From assembly GCA_903879335.1 (NCBI GenBank), contig CAIRLC010000044.1, positions 154,442 to 218,441 of the forward strand: DNA of 64,000 bases, written 5' to 3'. Source of the stretch: an uncultured Pseudomonadota bacterium (lineage in GTDB: Bacteria; Pseudomonadota; Gammaproteobacteria; Steroidobacterales; Steroidobacteraceae). A program made the position numbers and the translations under genes. The notes beneath the pieces were generated by a model, which was not told where the DNA came from, ran no database searches, and saw nothing but the letters and a program-made list of their open reading frames with translations. Below are positions 54,255-61,791 of the stretch, one piece after another; the first letter of the stretch is position 1, and every line of letters begins with the position of its first letter.

Positions 54255-55049
54255 ATGCGCAGACTCCTCTGTAAATATGCGTTCTTTTTGTCGCTGTTGC
54301 CAGGACTATGGTTCAGTGGCGTGGCGGTGGCAGAATCAGCCCGCCAATTCGATCGTGACATTGGTCGATATGCCGAAGTTATGGTGACGGGCCCGTATTT
54401 GGACCTGCATACCGGTCCAGGCCGACGCTACCCTGTGTTTAATTCGGTGCCGCGGGGCGCGCACGTTCAAATTATTTTGCGTCGCACGGACTGGTTTAAA
54501 GTTCGAGATGAACGCGATCGCGAGGGGTGGGTTCGGCGCGAGGACATCGAACAAACTCAGATGGCTGACGGCGCACCCCTGCCGCTAGAAGATCCTGATC
54601 ATCGGGACACCGACGCTCTACCCTGGATTGCGGGCGCGGCCAGCGGACGGTTGGGCCACAGTTGGGATAATTCGGTTTTCGTCGGCTACTCGCCCACTCC
54701 CCGCCTGACGTTCCAGTTGGAGGGTAGCCACCAACCTACCCGCTCCTATGATCGGCTGATGGTTCTTGCTGGGATTCACCACATGCCAAAACCGGAGTGG
54801 AGGATCACGCCCTTTTTTGAAGCTGGTGCCGGCATCACGCGGGTCCATGCGAATATCGGATACTCGGGCACCCCCACTTTGGGCAAAAGGTCTGTCGGGT
54901 ATTACGGTGCTGGCCTGCGTTGGGAAATCAACAATCGCTTCGAATTCCGTCTTCAAGAAAGGGCTTATCTCCTTTCAAAAGTCTCTCACCCGAATCAGCC
55001 GAACGAGGCACTCAACGAATGGAAAGCCGGTTTCGCCTTCTACTTCTAA
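54255..55049 (+). CDS. Exported SH3-domain plus outer-membrane barrel-like protein
   Basis: A 264-residue protein from the ATG at 54255, with GGAGG 5 bases upstream. A signal peptide (FFLSLLPGLWFSGVAVA) is followed by a bacterial SH3 domain (YLDLHTGPGRRYPVFNSVPR...WFKVRDERDREGWVRREDIE, about residues 45-100) that probably binds peptidoglycan, and then a C-terminal 8-strand-like beta-barrel (SVGYYGAGLRWEINNRFEFR, ending FAFYF). It could link the outer membrane to the cell wall. It is the first gene of the plus-strand operon and overlaps the next gene by 31 bases. Confidence 0.8.
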   Translation: MRRLLCKYAFFLSLLPGLWFSGVAVAESARQFDRDIGRYAEVMVTGPYLDLHTGPGRRYPVFNSVPRGAHVQIILRRTDWFKVRDERDREGWVRREDIEQTQMADGAPLPLEDPDHRDTDALPWIAGAASGRLGHSWDNSVFVGYSPTPRLTFQLEGSHQPTRSYDRLMVLAGIHHMPKPEWRITPFFEAGAGITRVHANIGYSGTPTLGKRSVGYYGAGLRWEINNRFEFRLQERAYLLSKVSHPNQPNEALNEWKAGFAFYF

Positions 55050-55714
55050 CGGCCGCTTCCGCTGCTCTGAGCGGTTGTGCCCACCTTCCCCACCTGTGGC
55101 CATTTCATCGTCACGGGCACGCCTCCGTGGCGGCGGTAGGACCGACTAGCGCGACGGATAATGCACCGATTGTCGAGCCGGATATCGTCCGACCGCAAGT
55201 CAAAGTGCCGAAAATCAGAACCTCTAATTTTGAGATTACGACCTCGCTAGGGTTGCTGAACGTCGAACAATACGGCACCTACCCGACCGTCGACTTCCGC
55301 GGTACCTACCACATCAAAGAAAATTTCTTTGCGGAGGCCAGTTTTGGTGTCTCCAAATTGAGATCGTTGAGTTATGTGGATTCGACGGGGGCGACGAAGC
55401 GCTTTCCGAGCCGGCCTCACGTCTACAACTACGCACTCGACTTAGGGTACGACGTGCTACCCGGAGAAGCCTTCTTTGGTGGCAAGAAGGCATTCACAAC
55501 GGCGGTCTACGTCGTTGGCGGGATAGGATCGTTACACTATGCAACAGACAGTTTTTATGCGGCCAATGCCGGTATCGGTTATCGCATATTGCTGTCCGAT
55601 CGCTTTGCAGCCCACATCGATGTGCGAGATTCAGTCACCCAGAGATCCTTGTCTGGGGCGAGACATATCGCAAACAACATCGAAAGCACGATGGGATTAT
55701 CGGTCTACTTCTGA
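55019..55714 (+). CDS. Outer-membrane beta-barrel lipoprotein
   Basis: A 231-residue protein from the ATG at 55019, inside the end of the previous gene. Lipobox LSGC gives a lipid-anchored N-terminus after RLLLLTAASAA. An amphipathic beta-barrel follows (about residues 80-231: NFEITTSLGLLNVEQYGTYP...), ending in the aromatic LSVYF. This general type of Myxococcus-plus outer-membrane barrel is found with AgmX-type clusters. The stop codon overlaps the next ATG (TGATG). Confidence 0.8.
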   Translation: MESRFRLLLLTAASAALSGCAHLPHLWPFHRHGHASVAAVGPTSATDNAPIVEPDIVRPQVKVPKIRTSNFEITTSLGLLNVEQYGTYPTVDFRGTYHIKENFFAEASFGVSKLRSLSYVDSTGATKRFPSRPHVYNYALDLGYDVLPGEAFFGGKKAFTTAVYVVGGIGSLHYATDSFYAANAGIGYRILLSDRFAAHIDVRDSVTQRSLSGARHIANNIESTMGLSVYF

Positions 55715-56223
55715 TGCCACTTGGATTCACTGCAGTACGAAGACGCATGCATGCTGCAGTGGTTCTGCTCACTTACTGCTGCACAGTTCTGAGCGCAGAG
55801 GTCAGCGTAGCGCCACAGGTGTCGCTACCGTTGGCGACTGGCGGACAGATCTCCATCGAACAGTTACGCGGCCAAGTTGTACTGCTTAACTTCTGGTCGT
55901 CGTGGTGTGGCCCGTGTCGTGATGAGTTTCCTCTGCTCGAGCGACTTTATCGCGCTGACCATGAACGCGGCCTCGTCCTGATAGGGGTAGACATTGATAC
56001 CTATCCTGAAGATGGGAAAGCGTTTCTTAACAAACACCCGGTGACCTTTCCCATCGCCACAGACCCAGCGAGCCTCGTCTCTTCCAGATTCGTGTTAGAC
56101 GATATGCCTATGAGTATTCTGATCGATCGACGCGGCGGCATCCGCTGGATTCACCGTGGTTACGCCGTCGGCGAAGACACCGAATACGCCCAGCAAGTTG
56201 ACGTTCTGTTGAGGGAGATCTAA
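55714..56223 (+). CDS. TlpA-like thioredoxin-fold protein, CGPC active site
   Basis: A 169-residue exported thioredoxin-fold protein. The signal-like start includes HAAVVLLTYCCTVLSA, and the active site is FWSSWCGPCRDEF, with cis-proline in DDMPMSILIDRR. It has a canonical CGPC, unlike the CAAC relative at 53321-53848. It is translationally coupled to the barrel lipoprotein and lies 2 bases before the DUF4266 gene. Confidence 0.88.
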   Translation: MPLGFTAVRRRMHAAVVLLTYCCTVLSAEVSVAPQVSLPLATGGQISIEQLRGQVVLLNFWSSWCGPCRDEFPLLERLYRADHERGLVLIGVDIDTYPEDGKAFLNKHPVTFPIATDPASLVSSRFVLDDMPMSILIDRRGGIRWIHRGYAVGEDTEYAQQVDVLLREI

Positions 56224-56225
56224 TT

Positions 56226-56444
56226 GTGCCACTCTTGAATCGTGCTCTGCTGATGGCGTTATGCCTCGCAGGTCTTGCGGGATGCGGACTACATGCGGTT
56301 CGTCCTTATGAACGCGCACACCTCAATGATCCTTCGATGCGGACGAATCGCGACGAAGTTCTTGTGGCGCAAAGAAATCGCAGCCTTACCTTGCGCGAGG
56401 CCATACGAGATGGTCGCAGTGACGACACTGCGTCGCGCCGCTAA
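56226..56444 (+). CDS. DUF4266 lipoprotein
   Basis: A 72-residue protein beginning with GTG at 56226. Lipobox LAGC precedes the family motif AVRPYERAHLNDPSM; the tail is basic and Arg-rich. It belongs to the DUF4266 family, which typically lies next to a DUF3570 gene, as here (the next gene starts 11 bases on). It is presumed to be a lipid-anchored partner of DUF3570; function is unknown. Confidence 0.82.
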   Translation: MPLLNRALLMALCLAGLAGCGLHAVRPYERAHLNDPSMRTNRDEVLVAQRNRSLTLREAIRDGRSDDTASRR

Positions 56445-56455
56445 TCGGAGTCGCC

Positions 56456-57616
56456 ATGCGAATCTCTAAGTTTACATTGCCATTGCTTTTGCTATCCACG
56501 CTGGCCTTTGCCCAGAGTGCTCTTGCGGATAACCTGCCTGAACAGCGAGCTGATTTTTCTTACGCTTTTTCAAATGCGGGCGGAGATCAAGTATCAGGCC
56601 CGGAATTTTCGATCTCCAAACACCTGAATCGGGTTTTCTCGCTCACCGGTCGCTATGAAGCTGACCAGGTTAGAGCCCCAGACGTGGACTTGGCAGCCCC
56701 GAGGGCGCGGCGCCTAGATGAAACGCGACAGTTGGGGAATTTCTCGCTGGATTACCGAGACGACTCGACCCGATATTCCGTGGGTACGTCGCGTACGTCC
56801 GGAACGTCTTATGAAACCTCATTAGTTCGTGCCTCAATCACTCAGGGACTTTTTCACGATCTGACCAGTTTGACCGGCGGCGCGTCAAAGAGTTGGAGTA
56901 GCAGCTATTTAGTCTTGTCGGACACGGGCGCACGTGACCCTAATGTCAGAAGACGCATCGATCAGCGCAGTTGGTGGGTTTCGGTCGATCAGATCGTTAC
57001 GCCGAACTTGCGCCTCACCTACGACGGCGGCATGGTGGATCAATATGGTGAGCTCGCCAATCCTGATATCGGCACTCGTTATTTGCAGGGTAACGGCATT
57101 GTCACCGTCGGCGAGGAAGTCACCCCTCACTCACGTTCGCGATACAACTCATCACTGCACGCGAAGTACTTTATGGGTGAGCGCGGCACATTGACCTTAG
57201 GTGGCTCGTACTACTACGACTCATGGTCGATCCGTGCCCGCTCGTACGATATTGGATGGGTGCGCAAATTCCGCCAAGACCGACTCGCTGTTGATGTCCA
57301 CGGTCGCTGGTATGGGCAAGGTCGAGCCAAGTTTTACTCCGACCTTGTATCCCACGTGCCCACAGGTGAAATCAGCCGCGATCGCTCGCTCGCGCGCCAT
57401 TCATCAATAACGTTGGGAACCGGTTTAACGTGGCAAGTACCTTGGCATCCACATTTCGGCATTCAACACTGGACCACGGGCTTGAACCTCGATTTGATTC
57501 ACGATCAATACGATGATTTCAGGGACACTCGAGTATCCAATGCCCTCGCCGGCACCGAACCGCTCTATCGAGTCAACGGCTTTTTAGCCCAAGTGCACGT
57601 GACCGGTTGGTTTTAA
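56456..57616 (+). CDS. DUF3570 outer-membrane barrel protein
   Basis: A 386-residue protein with a signal peptide (FTLPLLLLSTLAFAQSALA) and long alternating beta-strands, ending in the aromatic HVTGWF typical of an outer-membrane barrel. The family pattern (DFSYAFSNAGGDQVSGPEFS and later YYYDSWSIRARSYDIGW) matches DUF3570. It is predicted to insert in the outer membrane and is last of the plus-strand operon. A FAD:protein FMN transferase (ApbE), often found with DUF4266/DUF3570, is not seen here. Confidence 0.85.
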   Translation: MRISKFTLPLLLLSTLAFAQSALADNLPEQRADFSYAFSNAGGDQVSGPEFSISKHLNRVFSLTGRYEADQVRAPDVDLAAPRARRLDETRQLGNFSLDYRDDSTRYSVGTSRTSGTSYETSLVRASITQGLFHDLTSLTGGASKSWSSSYLVLSDTGARDPNVRRRIDQRSWWVSVDQIVTPNLRLTYDGGMVDQYGELANPDIGTRYLQGNGIVTVGEEVTPHSRSRYNSSLHAKYFMGERGTLTLGGSYYYDSWSIRARSYDIGWVRKFRQDRLAVDVHGRWYGQGRAKFYSDLVSHVPTGEISRDRSLARHSSITLGTGLTWQVPWHPHFGIQHWTTGLNLDLIHDQYDDFRDTRVSNALAGTEPLYRVNGFLAQVHVTGWF

Positions 57617-57742
57617 GGCGCTGGCCCTAATCAGCGACAGGCCGATTCGATCCTTGGGCGATCGGGTTGGGTATGATTGCTGTCATGGAACCGCAGCGAC
57701 CCGCTGCGGTCAAATGGACTTACATCACTTAAGGGTTTACCC

Positions 57743-58555
57743 ATGCTGATCCGACGTTTGACTATTCTTGCATTGGCGTTGTTTAGCGTCTCTACGACGG
57801 CCTTTGCCGGCAAAAAAGAAGACGCCACCATTCTCAAGGCCACCCAAGTCTTAGAGGAAACCATGGGTATGCCAGATCAGCGGGCGCCAGACTGGCTCCT
57901 TGATCGGGCCTATGGCATCGCGATCATCCCAGGCGTCATCAAGGTAGGACTGGGTATCGGCGGTAAGGGTGGTAAAGGCGTCCTTCTGGTCCGTGATGCC
58001 AATGGCCATTGGTATAACCCGTCCTTCGTCTACATGGGCGGTGGCAGCATCGGCTGGCAGTTTGGCATCCAGTCCAGCGACATCATTCTCGTGTTCGCCA
58101 GTCGCCGCAGCATCGAGGGCGTCACCGGCGGCAAGTTAACCCTGGGCGCAGAGGCGGGTATCGCAGCTGGCCCGGTGGGCCGTCAGGCGTCAGGCGCGAC
58201 AGATATCGGTGGTGCCGAAATTTACTCTTACTCTCGTTCACAGGGCTTCTTCGGGGGCATCGCCTTGGATGGATCTGTGCTCGGCATCGACGATTCAGCG
58301 AATCGATCCTTCTATCAAAAGGCAGGTGTATATGCGTCCGATATCTTCGGGCCTAACCCGCCACCGGCTCCAGAGCTGGCCCATAAGCTCCTAGAGACCA
58401 TGCGCCGATTCCCGGGTTTGAATGACAAGGCACCGACTGCAACCGCCGCACCAATCAGCAAGTCATCGAGCGCCTCGCCAACGACATCGCAGCCGGCCGC
58501 GCCAAGCGGTTCGGGTCTGGAGTCCGCGACCACCTATCCGGTTGAACCAAAGTAA
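57743..58555 (+). CDS. SYLF-domain (YSC84-type) lipid-binding exported protein
   Basis: About 270 residues from the ATG at 57743 (an AAGGG ribosome-binding site; the frame opens at 57677). It has a signal peptide (ILALALFSVSTTAFA) and then the SYLF domain with AYGIAIIPGVIKVGLGIGGKGGKGVLL, LTLGAEAGIAAGPVGRQA and AEIYSYSRSQGFFGGIALDG. In eukaryotes this domain binds phosphoinositides; bacterial roles are unclear. It follows the DUF3570 gene by 126 bases and might be a separate unit. The tail is proline/alanine/serine-rich and unstructured. Confidence 0.88.
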   Translation: MLIRRLTILALALFSVSTTAFAGKKEDATILKATQVLEETMGMPDQRAPDWLLDRAYGIAIIPGVIKVGLGIGGKGGKGVLLVRDANGHWYNPSFVYMGGGSIGWQFGIQSSDIILVFASRRSIEGVTGGKLTLGAEAGIAAGPVGRQASGATDIGGAEIYSYSRSQGFFGGIALDGSVLGIDDSANRSFYQKAGVYASDIFGPNPPPAPELAHKLLETMRRFPGLNDKAPTATAAPISKSSSASPTTSQPAAPSGSGLESATTYPVEPK

Positions 58556-58564
58556 GTGATGGTC

Positions 58565-58595
58565 CGGGATGAGCTGCCTACGGTTGCTCATCCCG
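58565..58595. terminator. Hairpin between SYLF and MBL-fold genes
   Basis: CGGGATGAGC-(11 nt)-GCTCATCCCG, a perfect 10-bp stem just past the SYLF stop codon in the gap of two convergent genes. It has no T-run, so it may serve as a weak bidirectional terminator. Confidence 0.5.
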
Positions 58596-58655
58596 TCACG
58601 ACCTTGCGTCCGGCCGGCGGTAGGGCCAATGATCCGTCGATTGACGATCGACCGG

Positions 58656-59603
58656 CTAGTGCAAATTCCACGGAAAGCCAGTGGATAAAGTAACCGGGCC
58701 GGCTACCGGGTAATTCCTCGGATAAAAGCCTTTGGCAGGGGTGGAACCTGCCGCCCGCTCTCGCAGGGCGTCACTCAATGACTGCAGATCCTGCCGATGC
58801 AGTAACGGAGCTGCGGGAATCGCTGGTGGTTCCTGCATGTGAGCGGCATATAGGCTGACCTGTGACGGCAGCCAACTGAGTAATTGCGTTGTCGTCGCCG
58901 CATAGGCTGATAATGAGGCCCCCGGTAGAAACGCGTAAAGCTCGCCGGGGTAAAGAAAATCACCCACGAACAATCTAGCGTTGGCCGCATCCCAGACTGA
59001 TACTGATGTGGGGGTATGCCCGGGCGTCTTTAGGATCTGCACGACTCGCCCACCGAGATCGATGTGCTGTCCATCTACCCACCAGTCGCTGACCCGGAAA
59101 GTGGGCGGAGTGAGCCGGTCCAACGCGCCCAAATACTCATAACGGGTCAGGGTCAGTTGGCCGTTGACCACGCGCGCCCACAGTCCCGGATCATCCGGCA
59201 AGGCGGTCCGCTCGAAGCGCCCGAGCGCCCCGACGTGATCGAAGTGCAAATGTGATGGCAGGACAGTCACCGGTAGCGAAGTCAGCGCTCGGACCACTGG
59301 AACCATATCCCGCAGGCCGGACCCGGCATCAAAGAGCAGCGCGCGACGCGTGCCCAAGATCAGATAACTGTAGTTGCCTTGGTAATAACGTGGCTCCCCG
59401 ATGGCGAATGTCGATGCATCAATTTGCTGGATGAGGAAATAGTCGTCGAACCATTGGCCCGCGACGTCTTTGGGTATCGGACCCGCTGATGGTGTGGCAG
59501 CCGAACGGAGAACGAGTTGTTCGAAGTAGAGGTGCGGTGCATATAGAGCTCCGACAACTACGATTAGCCCGATGAATGCACCCAGCAACCCTATTCTCTT
59601 CAC
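58656..59603 (-). CDS. Membrane-anchored MBL-fold metallo-hydrolase
   Basis: A 315-residue protein with an N-terminal signal-anchor (LLGAFIGLIVVVGALYA) and a metallo-beta-lactamase fold. It has the zinc motif PSHLHFDHVG (HxHxDH), the further ligand histidine in KTPGHTPTSVSVW, and VGDFLYPGE. The fold covers glyoxalase-like, lactonase and beta-lactamase enzymes; the substrate is unknown. It is the last ordinary gene before the repeat array. Confidence 0.85.
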   Translation of the reverse strand: MKRIGLLGAFIGLIVVVGALYAPHLYFEQLVLRSAATPSAGPIPKDVAGQWFDDYFLIQQIDASTFAIGEPRYYQGNYSYLILGTRRALLFDAGSGLRDMVPVVRALTSLPVTVLPSHLHFDHVGALGRFERTALPDDPGLWARVVNGQLTLTRYEYLGALDRLTPPTFRVSDWWVDGQHIDLGGRVVQILKTPGHTPTSVSVWDAANARLFVGDFLYPGELYAFLPGASLSAYAATTTQLLSWLPSQVSLYAAHMQEPPAIPAAPLLHRQDLQSLSDALRERAAGSTPAKGFYPRNYPVAGPVTLSTGFPWNLH

Positions 59604-59657
59604 AGTACCCCCCCCAGTCGCGGACCACTATTTCTGATCCGAGAATCTAGAACATCC

Positions 59658-60087
59658 CTTGACCCGTTTGAGAACGGCGAGCAGTCATCGGGCTGCGAAG
59701 TCTCAACAGTCGATCACAGACGTCGCCGCAAAGTTTCCTAGGAGCAGATCACTGGTAGAGTCCCGGTAGACGTCGACGGTCGCGAGCAGCTGGCGTTTTC
59801 TGCAGAACTACGCGGGTATTCTGCATCGCTAGCCGCTAACCCCCTGGTTTCACGCGAGGACCCTCGGCGAAGCAGCCTCTACGCCTTCTCCCCCACCGGT
59901 AACTCCGCGAGTTTGAAGGGAACTCCACACCCGCCAATGCCGCAGTACCCATTTGGATTCTTCGCGAGGTACTGCTGGTGGTAGTCGGCGCGGAAGTCGG
60001 AATCGGCGTGTAAACCGGAGAGTTATATTGTCGCTCGTACTCGACCGGTCGACTTTCGGTAGATGTTGACGTCGTTCGGCCGGTAGA
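59658..60087. repeat. msrA-tail repeat, copy A
   Basis: A roughly 430-base repeat similar to 61312-61740. It holds, in order, a CTTGACCCG start, a paired CGGTAGA-type core at 59752-59772, a short spacer, an msrA 3' fragment (59879-59986) and a second site pair with CGGTAGA boxes 24 bp apart (60057 and 60081). The core lies 127 bases from the msrA-type stop, as in the other two copies. The core-to-second-site distance is 305 bases, equal to copy B. The 534-base gap from the MBL gene to the next coding region consists largely of this element. Confidence 0.8.
59879..59986 (-). pseudogene. Truncated msrA 3' fragment (copy A)
   Basis: A 36-codon remnant of methionine sulfoxide reductase [21 protein letters not shown], then [14 protein letters not shown] and a TAG stop at 59879-59881. 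No catalytic N-terminal part is present. It ends just upstream of YHQQYL, at the same place as fragment B, which suggests a specific breakpoint rather than random decay. Confidence 0.85.
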
Positions 60088-60137
60088 CCGAGACGCGCTT
60101 CGGCCGTTTACTTGAACCGGTAGTCGTCGATTCCTAC

Positions 60138-60569
60138 TCATTTCAGAATGCTCGCGCGCTCGACTTCACTGATGTGTCTGGCGCGATTTACGGCAAGCTT
60201 ACCGGGCAAAATGTTTCGGCCTCCGATCCAGTCCAACCCAATGAAAACGACGAGGTTGATGTTGACCCTATCGTTCACGACAATCGCATGGGTCGGCGTT
60301 GGAAAAGTGCCGTTCGGAATTGCCATGCCACGGTTTAGGTCCCGAATCCTGCCAAGGATGGCGCTGATCTACGCATGATCTTCGACATGCACGGCACCGC
60401 GATAGCTCTTTGTGTCAGGGTTGTAGGAATTCGAAATCGTCGCATCTATGGAGACGACCTCGTCAGGCTTTGGTATCACGAGAGGAGCGGCGGATGAGGC
60501 GCAAGCGGACGCCACGCAGAGCAGCGGCCAGATAGCCAACATTCGGCGCAATCCGCTCACTTGCCGCAT
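60138..60569 (-). pseudogene. Lipoprotein gene interrupted by an in-frame amber codon
   Basis: One continuous frame of about 143 codons is broken only by a TAG at 60369-60371. The first part (66 residues) has a signal with lipobox ASAC, then IPKPDEVVSIDATISNSYN and YRGAVHVEDHA. The second part continues with ISAILGRIRDLNRG and VVNDRVNINLVVFIGLDWIG. The reading frame on both sides looks protein-like, so this is either a recent nonsense mutation or a short truncated lipoprotein. The family is not recognised. Confidence 0.5.
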
Positions 60570-60640
60570 TTCACTTGCAAGCCCGTGCGATGCGCAGAGA
60601 AAGATTATGCAGCATTGCCGTGAGACCAGCCGAGGTCGAG

Positions 60641-61006
60641 CTAGGTCCCGATCTCAATAATCTGATTTAACGTCTCGCAGGCGCGCGCATAGGACTCTTC
60701 AGGGACTTTCCTCAGCGGATGGGGCTTCGCATTTCTGGCACGCCAATCGAACGACTTCGGTTGATGGCCAAGGATGTAGCTGGCGACGCCTTTCGGTCCA
60801 GTGAACTTCACCGCGAACGGATTGGTTTCATTGTAGGGAGCCGTGGTCATCGGCAAACCGATCACTATCCCTGTTCGTGCATTGAATTCTCGCGGAGACA
60901 GAACAACCAGCGGATGGATATCCTTCATTTCGCGGCCGGCCTGAGGATTGCAGTCGATCCAAATCATGTCTCGCCGGTCGGGGCACCATGATTTCCGGGC
61001 GGCCAC
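60641..61006 (-). CDS. MazF/PemK-type toxin (ribonuclease)
   Basis: A 121-residue toxin-family protein with a GTG start at 61006. Family pattern: CPDRRDMIWIDCNPQAGREM, PLVVLSPREFNARTGIVIGLPMT, and a C-terminal ETLNQIIEIGT end. MazF-type proteins cleave mRNA. The start overlaps the antitoxin's stop by one base. It is located inside the repeat array, where toxin-antitoxin pairs often stabilise accessory DNA. Confidence 0.88.
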   Translation of the reverse strand: MAARKSWCPDRRDMIWIDCNPQAGREMKDIHPLVVLSPREFNARTGIVIGLPMTTAPYNETNPFAVKFTGPKGVASYILGHQPKSFDWRARNAKPHPLRKVPEESYARACETLNQIIEIGT

Positions 61007-61260
61007 TAGAGCACCTCGTTGCCAACCAGCCCGGTGGCCATAACCTCGCCACTGTGCACTGCTGGGTCAAATGCTGCGAGCTTCTGCGCGAGCGTCAGCT
61101 TGGGCTCACCAAGCGCCTTGACCAGGATGTTCGAATCCTGAGCTGATACTTCGACGGGCTGGCCGACCCTGAATCGGGCGGACCGAGCCACAGCTGCGGG
61201 GATCCGTACAGCAAGGCTGTTTCCCCACTGCTGAACGGTCAACGTCGCACTCTTTGTCAT
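61006..61260 (-). CDS. MazE/AbrB-type antitoxin
   Basis: An 84-residue antitoxin from the ATG at 61260; the frame opens at 61311. The N-terminal AbrB/MazE DNA-binding domain is LTVQQWGNSLAVRIPAAVAR, and the C-terminal tail wraps the toxin. It should bind the 28-bp palindrome immediately upstream and repress the operon with MazF as co-repressor. Confidence 0.88.
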   Translation of the reverse strand: MTKSATLTVQQWGNSLAVRIPAAVARSARFRVGQPVEVSAQDSNILVKALGEPKLTLAQKLAAFDPAVHSGEVMATGLVGNEVL

Positions 61261-61269
61261 GATCGCTCT

Positions 61270-61297
61270 CCAATGTATAAACAAGTTTATACATTGG
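61270..61297 (-). promoter_or_regulatory. Autoregulatory operator of the mazEF-type pair
   Basis: A perfect palindrome CCAATGTATAAAC-AA-GTTTATACATTGG: 13-bp arms with a 2-bp centre, 28 bp in all, starting 9 bases upstream of the antitoxin ATG. Location and symmetry are as expected for MazE-type operators. Confidence 0.8.
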
Positions 61298-61311
61298 ATT
61301 ACAGATGTCAA

Positions 61312-61740
61312 CTTGACCCGTCTGAGAAAAGCTCGCAGGTAACAGGCTGCGCAGGCTCAACGGTCGGTGACGCCCTTCGCCGCGGACTTTCCTAAGATCA
61401 GACAGCGGTAGACTTCCGGTAGACGTTGACGTCTAAATCAGTCGGCGTTTTGCTGCAGAAACACGCGGGGTCTTGGACAAGACGGATGGTAACCCTCTGG
61501 TTCCACGAGAGAACCCTCGGCTAACCGGAAATCACACCTTCTCCCCGATCGGTAACTCCGCGAGTTTGAAGGGAACTCCGCAGCCCCCGATCCCGCAGTA
61601 GCCGTTCGGATTCTTCGCCAGGTACTGCTGGTGGTAGTGCGCCCGAGGGCCGGAATTGCTACGAAATCCCAGCGGTTACAGCCGCTGCTGGACTCTAGCG
61701 GTCGACTTTCGGTAGACCTCGGCGTCAGTCCGTCGGTAGA
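61312..61740. repeat. msrA-tail repeat, copy B
   Basis: Similar to copy A over its length: CTTGACCCG start, core site with paired CGGTAGA boxes at 61405-61425, msrA 3' fragment (61532-61639), and the second pair of CGGTAGA boxes at 61710 and 61734 (24 bp apart, as in A). Core to stop is 127 bases and core to second site is 305 bases, both identical to A. It separates the mazEF-type gene group from the M41-like/Cys-repeat group. Confidence 0.8.
61532..61639 (-). pseudogene. Truncated msrA 3' fragment (copy B)
   Basis: A 36-codon remnant: [19 protein letters not shown], then the shared VPFKLAEL, then PIGEKV and a TGA stop. Its tail resembles fragment A (PVGEKA) more than the msrA at the right edge (EPSQRA). 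The 5' break lies at the same codon as in A. Confidence 0.85.
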
Positions 61741-61791
61741 CCTCATTCGGGTGACTTTCGGCAAGAAGCGGACGGTCGCTTGGCCGAAGTC

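Noticed and set aside
59836..60141. 101-codon minus-strand open frame with an Arg/Ser/Thr-rich product
   Set aside because: It runs across the msrA-tail repeat in a different frame from the recognisable msrA residues and has low-complexity composition; it is a shadow.
61255..61320. TTGACA upstream of the mazEF-type genes paired with TATAAA
   Set aside because: The spacer is only 14 bp, too short for a normal sigma-70 promoter, so I list only the palindrome, not a promoter.
61312..61440. Possible integron attC site in the msrA-tail repeat (GTTGAGC on the minus strand fits GTTRRRY)
   Set aside because: Copy A has GTTGAGA at the same place, no paired RYYYAAC box at sensible spacing exists in any copy, and no integrase gene is visible. 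The repeats also contain coding ends, unlike attC.
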